The translations under genes were made by a program, and so were the position numbers. The notes beneath the pieces were generated by a model that was not told where the DNA came from, ran no database searches, and was given only the letters and a program-made list of their open reading frames with translations. A stretch of 64,000 bases of DNA. It comes from Denticeps clupeoides (Eukaryota > Chordata > Actinopteri > Clupeiformes > Denticipitidae). Of this stretch, positions 1-10,772 are shown piece by piece. Within the stretch, counting starts at the first letter, position 1, and each line of letters begins with the position of its first letter. The DNA lies in the NCBI RefSeq assembly GCF_900700375.1, contig NC_041710.1:26051318-26115317 (forward strand), in the 5' to 3' direction.

Positions 1-1710
1 ACATCGCAGGACCACACTGTAAAAATATCTATTCATCTAATGGTTAGATCCCAAATTTATTTCATATTTCGTAACCTTTAAATAGATCTTGCTTCAAGGC
101 CTTTCTGTGGCATGCTAATGTGTCACCAGTAGGGGGCGCTCAATGCAAGGGAAAATATATAAAATATGTGATTATATATAATTGATTATATATAATTATC
201 AATCATTTTATATATATATAATTAATGGCCTCTGATATGTGGCGCATACTGGTAACCTAGACCTCCAAGAGAACATCTAGACCTGATAAAGACCTCCATG
301 AGAACATGAATCTGCACATTCCCTCCACAATTCTAAACTGGCCATTGAAATGATCTCCTCCACCCTCCCATTGAATAGCTAAGACCTAAAGTATGACACT
401 CTTAAAGCAGATGGTACATGTCAGGTCCCAACGTTTCCCAACAGCTCACATTTTTATTATGGACATGGACATTCGTCAGTATGGGTGGTCTCTAGGGATC
501 TGTAGTCATGGGACCATTGGTCGCCTTTCTTTAAACATCTTAAAGTTGGTACTCACCACTGCATGGGCTACTGATACCTGGTGATCATATCCTTTCTCAT
601 ATCCTCAAATTTTCATCAAAATGAGATGATCGATATTATTCATGTCACCTTTCAGGGGTTCTAATGCTACGGCAGGCCGTCATGTAGGTATTTCTACTCA
701 GTATTATTATTTTTTTTTCGATCCTCCATGTGGTGTTACTTTACCCACTTCATCTTGTACAGCGACCGGCGAGGCAGCTGGTGCGAGGGCAGCAGGAATG
801 TCGCTCCGCTAGCAGTTTGCCTGGAGCTCGTAAACTGAAAATGCAGCTGAAACTGAACTCCATGACAGACTGTCGAAGTCAAACGGCCAGGGAGATTCTG
901 TGGCCCAGTAAATTACGGTCTTCAGGACAAACACAACCCGACCTGTCAGCTGAGGGCACACAGCTGGGGGCTGTGGGCGAGATGGCAGTGGGTCCCTTGG
1001 CCAGATCCTGTTCTGGAATATTATATTAGCAATGATCCAATACCAACAAATCAAATAAGCTGAATTACATTTTGACTTATTTCTGTTTAGTTGATGATAT
1101 TACCAGCTGTTCTGGACACAGTGATTGAGCAGCAAATATTGAGGTTTTTTTCCCCTTTATGGAGTAAATAAAAAAACAGCAAGATTAATTATTCAGTTTG
1201 AAAGGAAAGTATCTTTAACATCCTATTTGTCCATCAGGCTTTGTGCATAGGTCTGTGACACTCTTTTAATTGTTTCAGCATAATGCATGCACCTCTGAAT
1301 TACAATGTTTGATCTCTGAAGAAAAACAAAAGTGAAGACATAATGCTAAATTGGACATGAGCATGCATCTCCTTTATGAAAGTATAAACGAAGTACAAAA
1401 TGTAGAGGTAATTTTATGGCAGAGGAGTCAAAAGGGGGAAAAAAACCCTGATCCCTGCACAGATCCTGCATAGCACCCCCTGCTGTCAGTACAGCGGTGA
1501 TTTGGCTTTAAAAATGAACTCATTCGGGGGCACAGGCAAGTATGAGTTTAAGAAGTGAACTCATATTATTGTTCTGCAATTTATGAAACAAACTCCTTTG
1601 TTACAAGGACTCTCGTATTACAGTATAAAAATGACAAATGCTGTCCAGTCATTCTGCTGTATAGCACCCTTAACACACACATCCGGTCTTGTGTGCAGGT
1701 AGTGTCTGTT
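1..1710. other. Region left of xpa, no gene recognised
   Basis: No reading frame here resembles a known protein and no convincing exon was found. An AT-rich, partly palindromic stretch lies near 165-225. The part just below 1711 is downstream of the xpa stop codon, so it should include the xpa 3' untranslated region; I could not fix a polyadenylation site. The short open frames around 730-1054 overlap on both strands and look like chance. Confidence 0.5.
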
Positions 1711-4700
1711 CTACATCTTCTCATAAGTGAGCTGATGGCCACAGGTGGTGCAGGTCTTCTTGTAGAGGTCCTCTTCCTCATCTACCAGTTCCTCTGGCCC
1801 ATACTCATGCTGATGTGCGCTGGTGTCCTTTCTGAACATGCTGCTCCTGACCGTCCTCCTCAGCTCTAACAGAAACACAAATCACTTTATAAACGACACA
1901 TTAAGAGGAAAGATGGAAACAATACACAATAATAGTAAAACATAACAATAAAGTGAAGTGATTGCCATTGTGATACACAGCACACGGTGCACACAGTGAC
2001 ATGTGTCCTCTGCATTTAACCCATCACCCTTAGTAAGCAGTGGGCAGCCATGACAGTGTAGCGTCTGCGTAGGATCACAGATGGCCGATCTTCAAAGACC
2101 CTGTTTGACCTCTGACATTTACATATAACTTACAAACCTGGACCCTCAGCCTGCACTCATTGAAGCTTGATTGCCCACTATCACAAAGCTGCTGAACAGA
2201 CTGGGGGGGTTCCAAGCCTCAAAGCATTCCGAACGGCCTCCTGCCTGGCCCCACTGTTGCAATACACAATCTCGCACACACTTAAACACACTTTCTGTAT
2301 CTTGTGCTAGGAATATGCGATTATAAGTGAATCCCGTATATGCATGCATTGTGTGTACGTTCCCTTGTATGAATTATACAAGTTACAACTTTCTATCTCA
2401 CATTATGTAAACTCTAATTACCTATAATTAAGTGTATCTCTACTTTCCTACCTCCTAAAGGTCTCTTTCTTGGTGTCAGAGGGAACTTCTCTTTATTACT
2501 GAAACAGTGATGCATACTATGTGATCACAAAATGAATCATACAATTTCTATAAGGTAGAAATTGTAACTGCAATGAACTACAGTTTCTCTCTGGACCAGC
2601 CATAAAAATTCCAATCAGTCGTAAACCCAGACAAAGGAAACGTCTCCCGCCAAAAATTCACACTTGTGATTGGCCATTCAGGCCACATGATGGGCGTGCC
2701 AGAAAGCATCAAAAGCACTTCACACAGGCCACGCATCGCTCAGAAAACCTTTCTTCCTCCCGAGACACGTCTTTTCAACACTTTGTTAAGCTCACCTCTT
2801 GGGCTGACTCTTTGGCAAGTTTACCTTCAAGTAACTTCAAGGAACACCTCCAGCTCACACCTAAAGGTCGAGGATCGTGACCCTACCGCATCAGGACTCT
2901 TTTGCATGAAACAAGGACCAATGCAAGTAACGTCTATAACTATTTAGATGCATGTTTAAACCCCTTCTTAAGGTGAACTTTGATTCTCTGACGATTCTCA
3001 TTAGGCTGTGGGTAATTGATGTGTAATACTGCCATTCTCTTTTCCTTACTTTCCTTTACCCTGTATGTATATGTTTGTCTAATTGTTGTATGTTAGCTAT
3101 AGCCGTGTTTATTAAATTCTTTAAATTCACAATCGTTTGTTTCTGTGTGCTGCGCACATCTGGAGTCACTGAACGTTTGACCCTTTAAGCTACATGCTAA
3201 ATTACTGCTAGCACGCAGAGTGGGAAAGCTACCTTTCCTGGCAAAAGGGGGAATAATCGTTCCCAGAATTGATAAATAATTATATTATCTGCTCCGTGGA
3301 CAGACAGATCAAGTAATTGTAACATTAATTCTGCTACAGTTTATCCCAAAATCTAATCTAAATGTTTATTATTAATTATAACCAGTTATAATTAATTATA
3401 GATATTTCCTTTTGAGCGAATTCGTTACAACAGGGTGGGCAGTGGGCAGCCATGACAGGGAGCAGTGCGTGGGGACGGTGCTTTGCTCAGTGGCACCTCA
3501 GTGGCACCTTGGCTTATCGGGATTCGAACCAGCAACCTTCTGATTACGGGGCCACTTCCTTAACCGCTAGGCCACCACTGCCCCCGTTAGGCCACCATGA
3601 CATGGCAATTAAATAGTAATACAGATAAATAATCTGGCTATCTTTGTGGATAGACAGTGCCTGTAGATGAAACAGTCCTCACCTTTGACTTTTTTATTAA
3701 ACCGCCTCTGTTTCTGAATCTCGCGGCTCTCTTCTCGAGACTCTCTGGCTGCCTCTAGCGCCTCCTCACTGCCCCAAACCTCCATACAGCGCTTCTCCAC
3801 CTAGGAAAAAAAAAAAAAACAGTGTTTACAACACTTACAGCATGAGTGTGCGATCAGACCAACGGATTACTGAAGAAATGTCACCTGCAACTTCAGGTAG
3901 AGCTTCATATCGCCCCAGCGTGGGTTGTGAGGGTTCTTCCTCAGCACAAACCGGAGAGGCGGTTCTCTCTTATCAAGATCGCAGTCCTTCAGTAGGTAAG
4001 TCTGTTTGGCATCTGTACGAGACACAAGTTTGTGTTTGACCTCATTGTCCCTGAAAAAACACAGTGAAGAAAAATTGCATTTTAAAGACCGTGGGATTTC
4101 CTCGATTTTTCGACCGTTGTGAGCATGTTACACGCGCTCCACTAGAGCAGAAATTAGTTCCACAGCTGAGAGTACAAAAAAAATAACCTGGAGTCCTCAA
4201 TATAGGTTTGCATTTCGAAACATAACTATAAATCGATGCAGCATGTACGGTCGGTACGGAAAGTATTCAGACCCCCTTACATTTTTCACTCTTGCTTATG
4301 TTGCAGCCATTTGCTGAAATCATGAAAGTTTTCCCTCATTAATGTACACACAGCACCACATAGACAGAAAAACACAGAAATGTTGACATTTTTGCAGATT
4401 TATTAACAAAGAAAAACTGAAATATCACATGGTCCTAAGTAGTCAGACCCTTTGCTGTGACACTCATATATTTAACTCAGGAAAGCAACAGCCCTTCTCT
4501 ATATAAGACCTTACAGTTCACAATTCATGTCAGAGCAAACGAGAATCATGAGGTCAAAGGAACTGCCTGAAGAGCTCAGACACAGAATTGTGGCAAGGCA
4601 CAGATCTGACCAAGTTTACCAAAAAATTCTGCGGCTCTTTAACTTCCTAAGAGCACAGTGGCCTCCATATTCCATAAATGAAAGCTGTCTGGAATGACTA

Positions 4701-7700
4701 GAAGCCTTCCTAGAGCTGGCCGTCCGGCCAAACTGTCGGAGGAGAAGAGCCTTGGAGAGAGAGGTAAAGAAGAACCCAAAGATCACTGTGGCTGAGCTCC
4801 AGAGATGCAGTCAACCATCACTGCAGCCATCCACCAGTCAGGGCTTTATGGAAGAGTGGCCCGATGGAAGCCTCTCCTCAGTGCAAGTCACATAAAAGCC
4901 TGCATTATGTTTGCTTAAAAAAAACAAAAAACAGAAAAGGACTCCAAGATGGTGAAAAATAAAATTATCTGGTCTGATGAGACCAAGATAAAACTAAGCG
5001 GTTTGTGTGGAGAACCAGGCACTGTACATCACTTGTCCAATATAGTCCCAACAGTGAAGCATGGTGGTGGCAGCATCATGCTGTGGGGTGTTTTGAAGCT
5101 GCAGGGACAGGACAACTGGTTGCAATCGAGGGGAAATCAATGTGGCCAAGTACAGGTCATATCCTGAACCTTCTTCAGAGTGCTGAGGACCTCAGACTGG
5201 GCCATTGTGGGGCAGTGGTTGCCTAGAAACTAAGGAAGTGGACCCGTAATCAGAAGGTTGCCGGTTCGAATCACCAGAGAGCAAAGCACCGTCCCCACAC
5301 ACTGCTCCCCGGGCACCTGTCATGGCTGCCCACTGCTCACCAAGGGTGATGGTTAAAAGCAGAGGACACATTTCATTGTTTCACAATAACATTTACATTT
5401 ACGCCATTTGGCAGACGCCCTTATCCAGAGCGACTTACAACGTGCTTTCAAGTTACCATGAAGAGATCAATTCCGGTTCACTAGGACCCCAACTATGAAT
5501 ACAATCTTTTTATTCACTCTGTTGTAGATTCTGTACACAATAACAATCATATCAATTTCACTGGTTTACCTTCAAACAAGACAATGACCCTAAGCACACA
5601 GCTAAAATAACAAAGTAGTGGATTCACAACAACAACAACAGCCCTGACTTAAACTCAATTGAGCATCTCTGGAGAGACCTAAAATTCAACCAACGAGAGC
5701 TTCTGCAATGAGGAATGGACAAGCAGCAGCAAATTAAGGTGTGAAGAACGTAATGCATCTTTTCCAAAAAAGATGCATGGTTGTATTAGATAAATAGGGA
5801 GCTTCTACTAAATACTGAGCAAAGGATCTGAATACTTAGGACCATGTGATATTTCAGTTGCTCTTTGTTAATAAATCTGCAAAAATGTCAAAAATTATGC
5901 ATTTTTCAGTCAATATGGAGTGTATGTGTAAATTAATGAGGAAAAATGTACTTAAATAATTTTAGCAAATATATACAAAGGGGATCTGAATACTTTCTGT
6001 ACTCACTGTAAATGGGTGGTAGTAGCCTTGTGGGTAACACACTCGCCTATGAACCAGAAGAGCCAAGTTCAAACCCCACTTACTACCATTGTCTCCCTGA
6101 GCAAGACACTTAACCCTGAGTGTCTCCAGGAGGACTGTTCCTGTAACTACTGACTACTGACGTCTGTAAAGAATTTAGAGAACCCATAGGAGCAGAAGGC
6201 TACTCTAGACCATATACACGTTTCAAGGGCATTTAAAGAAGTGAATATATGTGCGGTTCACCTGCATTTATCACACACGGACAGGTCAAAACTGTTGCTG
6301 AGGTACGAGTCCATGAAGGGTTTGCTGCAGTCTTCACACACCAGGTACTCTGGTTCTATCACAGGGGCTGTAAAGCATATATCAGACGATTTAAAGTGTC
6401 AATCACCAAGGGACTTGGTGACAAATATTAATTCTGGGCCCCGGTAGATCTGCGTCCACTCGCTTTTTAACTCAGGCGAATACGCTTACCTGGCTGGTGG
6501 ACCACTTTCTTTGCCATTTGGTCCTGTACATCATCATCTTCGTCAATGAAAAATCCAGCCCCAGAGTCAATAGTTTTGGAAATTTTTGCACAGGTCCCAC
6601 CTAAAACACAGGCACACAACGTCACGCAGCCGTCCGTTCGAGGCTGCAAAGTGTGGTAGTAGCCTAGTGGGTAACACACTCGCCTATGAACCAGAAGACC
6701 CGGGTTCGAATCCCACTTACTACCATTGTGTCCCTGAGCAAGACACTTAACCCTAAGTTGCTCCAGGGGGACTGTCCCTGTAAATACTAATTGTAAGTCG
6801 CTCTGGATAAGGGCGTCTGATAAATGCTGTAAATGTAAATGTAAATACAAAGCTGGTGTTCTGACAGATCAGCATACTTTGTCAGAGTAGCATGCCAGTA
6901 GAGCAAACTGAACAGCCTAAATCTAACTCTACCCACATTTACACTGTATAACTGTATTAAATATATTATCATTATTATGGGTCTCTGTGTACTTGTATAT
7001 GCTGAGATGACAATAAACCTTGGCTTTTGACTTTGATGTACAGTGCAGGACAAAAATGTGAACACACCTTCTCATTCAATGTGTTTTCTTTAAGTTTCTT
7101 GACCATTTACGTTGGTAGATTCTCACTGAAGGCATCAAAACTATGAATGAACACATGTGGAGTTATGTACTTAACAAAAAGTGGAGACCTGGCCTCCACA
7201 GTCACCGGACCTGAACCCAATCGAGATGGTTTGGGGTGAGCTGGACCGCAGAGTGAAGGCAAAGGGGCCAACAAGTGCAAAGCAGTAATCAGAGGAAAAG
7301 AAACTAGAAAATAAAACATGTTTTCAGTTATTTCACCTTTTTTTGTTAAGTAAGTGTATTCATTCATAGTTTTGATGCCTTCAGTGAGAATCTACCAATG
7401 AAAATGGTCATGAAAATAAAGAAAACAAATTGAATGAGAAGGTGTGTCCAAACCTTTGGCCTGTACTGTACATGTCGTACCTTTATTCGGTGGTATGGCA
7501 GAACGAAACACCCGACGCATGCGCATTAAGGCTCCGCCGCTCTCGATAGGCGCGCTGACCTGTTAAAACAGCGGACCGTTTCCTCACCTTCTACCGAGGA
7601 CAGGGGTCTGCAGGCCAGCCGGGCTTGGCGCAGCATCAGTGCGCGCTGCCGGTTGCGCTCGATCTTCGCCAACACGCGCGGCGGCAGCGGCTCCTTGTCG

Positions 7701-7756
7701 GGACCCGCGTCCGCGGAGGAGGCGGCCTCCGCCCGAGAAGACTGCGCCGACTCCAT
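1711..7756 (-). CDS. xpa: XPA, DNA damage recognition/verification protein of nucleotide-excision repair
   Basis: Six exons join in one frame: 7756-7588, 6600-6490, 6367-6262, 4050-3885, 3800-3683, 1865-1711, giving 274 residues (human XPA 273). The family is a nuclear scaffold that binds damaged DNA, RPA, TFIIH and ERCC1 during excision repair. Exon 1 carries the conserved [13 protein letters not shown] helix. Exon 2 has the acidic stretch and the VVHQP motif. Exon 3 holds the C4 zinc finger (CEDC at 104-107, CDKC at 125-128, the spacing of human XPA). Exons 4-5 encode the DNA-binding domain ([25 protein letters not shown]). Exon 6 ends in [13 protein letters not shown], the TFIIH-binding tail. 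All junctions are GT-AG. Intron 5 has grown by an LTR fossil and intron 3 by a Tc1 element. The gene looks intact. Confidence 0.97.
1951..2055 (-). repeat. SINE family B, 3' fragment
   Basis: It carries the reverse complement of the common 3' part of this SINE family: AAGTGAAGTGATTGCCATTG, then the CAGAGGACACATTT and GGGTGATGG blocks inverted. The tRNA-like head is missing. It lies in xpa intron 5. Confidence 0.8.
2563..3429. mobile_element. Candidate solo LTR fossil in xpa intron 5
   Basis: An 867-bp unit starts TGTAAC and ends GTTACA, the inverted terminal pattern of a long terminal repeat, with an internal TTATTAAA-type polyadenylation-like signal near 3110. No internal retroelement coding region adjoins it, so it would be a solo LTR left by recombination. 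I see no clear target-site duplication; the right side is crowded by a SINE. The exact family is not assigned. It is a fossil without coding capacity. Confidence 0.45.
3433..3596 (-). repeat. SINE family B, tRNA-derived
   Basis: This reverse-oriented copy has the tRNA-like head with a B box (GATTCGAACC on the plus strand) and the TAACCGCTAGGCCACCACTG A-box region. The body is GCTCAGTGGCACC and GTGGGCAGCCATGACAG. The far 3' tail is lost. It lies in xpa intron 5 next to the LTR candidate. Confidence 0.85.
5203..5390 (+). repeat. SINE family B inserted in the Tc1 element
   Basis: The head (GGGGCAGTGGTTGCC), the B box (GGTTCGAAT) and the body (GCAAAGCACCGTCCCCACAC, GGCTGCCCACTGCTCACCAA) are clear. 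The 3' tail stops at TTTCACAATAAC, where a LINE tail begins. Confidence 0.88.
5391..5560 (-). mobile_element. L2-like LINE, 3' end fragment
   Basis: Read on the minus strand it ends in GGGCGTCTGCCAAATGGC followed by TAAATGTAAATG. It matches the 3' end of the longer LINE copy at 25385-26145 over the shared GAAGAGATCAATTCCGGTTC and TTTTTATTCACTCTGT blocks. It has no coding part and is nested in the Tc1 transposase. Confidence 0.8.
6011..6180 (+). repeat. SINE family A, tRNA-derived
   Basis: The head GGGTGGTAGTAGCC is followed by A-box-like GTGGGTAACACAC, B-box-like GTTCAAACCCC and CCTGAGCAAGACACTTAACC. It directly abuts the right end of the Tc1 element. The LINE-like tail is degraded. Confidence 0.85.
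6650..6845 (+). repeat. SINE family A, full-length copy
   Basis: This is a good copy: GTGGTAGTAGCCTAGTGGG head, GGTTCGAATCCCAC B box, GAGCAAGACACTTAACCC body, and a tail TAAGGGCGTCTGATAAATGC followed by TGTAAA repeats. It sits in xpa intron 1, about 50 bp upstream of exon 2. A CAAAG match flanks both ends and may be the target duplication. Confidence 0.93.
7041..7468. mobile_element. Non-autonomous Tc1-like element (MITE-like)
   Basis: TA-flanked element of about 430 bp. The left end CAGTGCAGGACAAAAATGTG and the right end pair as inverted repeats continuing through ACACACCTTCTCATTCAAT. A transposase C-terminal remnant remains in the middle (CCGGACCTGAACCCAATCGA, encoding PDLNPIE). Half copies of the same family lie at 30812-30932 and 47311-47385. 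It lies in xpa intron 1. Confidence 0.85.
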
Positions 7757-8000
7757 CTTCCACGAGCGCAGATCGGTCGGTAACGCTGGCGGTCTACTAC
7801 AAAGGGTGCAACAGGGCGCGATTCCCTCGTTCGCCCAACATTTGGGTGCTTAAAACAATCAAGGACATAAATCTAAAACGGCCAAAAAAGTGTATAAAAG
7901 CACGCGTTACTTAACCAAAAGACCGACGTAACGCGCCCTGCTCTGGTTTCTACCGCCGTCAGCTCCATATCGCCACCTACCGACCAGGAGTTGCACCTCT
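7757..8000 (-). promoter_or_regulatory. Probable xpa promoter and 5' UTR
   Basis: This lies directly upstream of the xpa start codon and is CpG-rich around 7620-7830 compared with its AT-rich surroundings, as expected for a housekeeping promoter. No TATA box is evident. The transcription start is not determined. Confidence 0.5.
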
Positions 8001-9452
8001 TCACCTGAACCAGCCAAAAACATCCTGTCTAAAAAAGAAAAATATATAGCAGATGCTAGTAAAAATTTGCCATATATATATATTCAACCTGTTTAAACTA
8101 AGCAGTGAAGCTGTATATATTCTGCAAATGCTGTATGTATATATTTATTGAATCTTTTATACAGTTTGCAGGTTTAATGTAAAGGTACAAACAAGCAAAA
8201 GACTCACTATTCACGATAAACCCCTTTAACAGGTTACTAGAACAAGACAGTGTTTCACATATAATATAAATAATACAAATCCATTACTGGTCAAACATAC
8301 ATATTAGTCAAATGACTGCAAATATTTTGCTCAGTTGATTTAATTTATTTTTAATATTTGATTGAGTCTTCTGTACAGCAATTATGGAAGGTACATTACA
8401 TTCCTTGTTTCTATTATGCAGTAACATAGAGTCACAGCAAAGATGGTCATCGCTTGTGCTCACGTACTTAACATTTCAGGAAAAGTGCATTGTATTGTCA
8501 GATGATTCAGTTGCTGATTCAAACTGTTTGGAGCAAATGTTCATAAATGGTTTCTACAAATGTATGTTCTGAATAAACCCTACATCATATTAATAAGTAC
8601 TGTAATTTCAATGTAATATAAGTATGCAACAAGTTAACCTACAACCCATAAATATACATGTATATATACTGGAGAAAGTGCAAGTAGCCTGTATAATAAT
8701 ATTTCATTTTCAATAAGATTCTCTTGAACTATACAGTACATGTGACAATGTAGCAATTTCATTTAGAGCAGTACACACTTTTTATAAAAAAATGCACCAA
8801 ACTCCAGTTGTGCATTTTGTATGTGTGTGGGTTCATGTTGTTGTGTGTACATCCACCAAGGTGGCATCTTCGGAAATAAAGAAAGAAATTAAGTTGCTAT
8901 GCCTAAAATGCCTAATGGCCATATAACAGATAAATACAAATAGAATGAACAAAAATACATTCAAATTCAAAGCAGACCAGTTACCATTCTAAGATGTAAA
9001 TTCCACAGCCTAATGAGCTTCCATACGATTTGAACGAATTGTGCATTCAAGGCTTCTTGTTCTTTTACAGTGGAGTGCATCACACCAACATCAAGTGAAC
9101 TGTTATAAACAGATTTTTTTATCTATTAACTGAGCAAAGTCATTAGGACAACTCTAGTTCACATGCATAGCACAGGTTCCAAGACATCTTCCGGTCTGTT
9201 TCCATGGCCACTGCATACCGGTATTATGTCCTTTCTGTTATCTCCACGCACTTCAGGCTAAATGTAGAAAACCACGGAGCTGAATTCTTCAGATGTCATC
9301 AATCCTTGATATTTCTACAAAATCTCATATAATCTCCTTGTTTCCCTGAGTTGTAACCTTGCAAAATGGGTGAACTGTGATTTGTCACCCACACAGTCAG
9401 TTCCTGCTTCGCCTGGAGTTCTTCTGAGTAGGTCTGAGTCTCAACGCTGAGC
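8001..9452 (-). other. slc24a2 3' UTR and gap to xpa
   Basis: AT-rich stretch below the slc24a2 stop with no convincing frame. A TTTATT near 8153, which is AATAAA on the minus strand, is a plausible polyadenylation signal and would leave only a few hundred bases before the xpa promoter. The two genes lie head-to-tail on the same strand. Confidence 0.5.
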
Positions 9453-10690
9453 TCAAATGGACACGGGACAAACAATGATCTTGTCCTCCAGCATGACTGA
9501 GACGATGAGGAACACGAAGTAAAGCAGGAACATAAGTAAACCCAGCAGCTTGCTCATCTTCCACTTGCAGGCAGCGATGGACAAGATGACGAAGAGGAGC
9601 ATGAGGAAGAGGAGCACAATGGCACAGAAGAGCCCATTGCTGCTCACCGTCACAGGCTTCATGTTGTTCAACAGGGAGTACAGGAGCCAAGGAAATGGTA
9701 GTCTGCAGAAAGAAAACACAGACAAAACACTCAACATAGCTAAAACATGCACATTTATTACAGTAACTGCTGTCACATGCTTCAGTTTATGATCATAAAC
9801 AAATAATCTTACATGTAATAACTTTTTAGTTTTTAATGCAGCTAATCCAATCAGATTTTAGAACTGAAACAAACAGCTTTAGAACAGAAAAATAATTATA
9901 GTCATGTACATTAATAGGCCCAGTGCATTAAATCGCAGCCCAAAGTGGACCCATGGCTCATATGGATTATTTGTCTTTCTGTCAGAGTGTTCTGAAGAAT
10001 GGAACAATGTTCCCCCACGCCAACATGTGGCGCTCCCTTACCCAACTGTGATGTCAAATATATTGGAGCCCACTGAGCTGGACACAGCCATGTCACCCAG
10101 GCCTTTGCGAGCCACTATCACACTCGTGATCAGGTCAGGGATTGAGGTACCAGCTGCTAATATAGTCAATCCCATAATCTCTTCTGTAATCCCTATGGTC
10201 TCTCCAACCTGCAAGAGAAGTTTCAAATAGGTGAAAATGATACTTTCTGGGAAGAGGATAGTCACACCAAGTACAGTGTTGTATGTCATTAACAGTTGTT
10301 CTTGAAAAAAGTTTACTTTCAATGTTACATAGCACAACACATCTGGCTATTTCAATAACATTACATTTCAAATAAATTGAAACTATTACATTTCAACATG
10401 ATAAAAAACTACGCATGTTGACGTTTCATTTTTATTAAAATAAGTAAAAAGCCTCAGTGTGCTTTTGCGCTGGTTAAGAACAGCTAATTGGCTTCAGGAT
10501 TAGAAGGTATTCGTATGGCAATGTTCTATTTTATCGAGCGGTCTGAAACTCTCCAGTTCATGCCCTCACCATGCCGACACAGTCTCCTACTAAAGGTGAA
10601 TCCAGGACTTCACAAGCCAAGAGGTTTGGAAAATTATTAAAGCATGGACTACCAGAGCACAAAGAGCCTGAGACTGATAGAAATTGACTG

Positions 10691-10772
<82 letters not shown>

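Larger units (their letters stand above)
4247..6008 (+). mobile_element. Tc1-like DNA transposon, decayed, with nested insertions
   Basis: The element is flanked by TA on both sides and bounded by inverted repeats of about 200 bp: GGAAAGTATTCAGACCCCCT on the left matches the reverse complement of AAGGGGATCTGAATACTTTC on the right. Inside are transposase remnants: [20 protein letters not shown] near 4550, [11 protein letters not shown] near 4970, GGGSIMLWG near 5080, DNDPKHTAK near 5585, and an [12 protein letters not shown] motif near 5655. The frame is broken several times. Between about 5199 and 5560 the transposase is split by a family-B SINE followed by an L2-like LINE 3' end. The whole lies in xpa intron 3. 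Confidence 0.9.

Noticed and set aside
165-230. AT-rich palindromic stretch as a possible origin or regulatory hairpin
   Set aside because: Such AT repeats are common in fish intergenic DNA and nothing around it supports a function.
6660-6740. Apparent tRNA gene
   Set aside because: A and B boxes are present, but the same unit recurs many times with a LINE-like tail, so it is the head of a SINE, not a functional tRNA.
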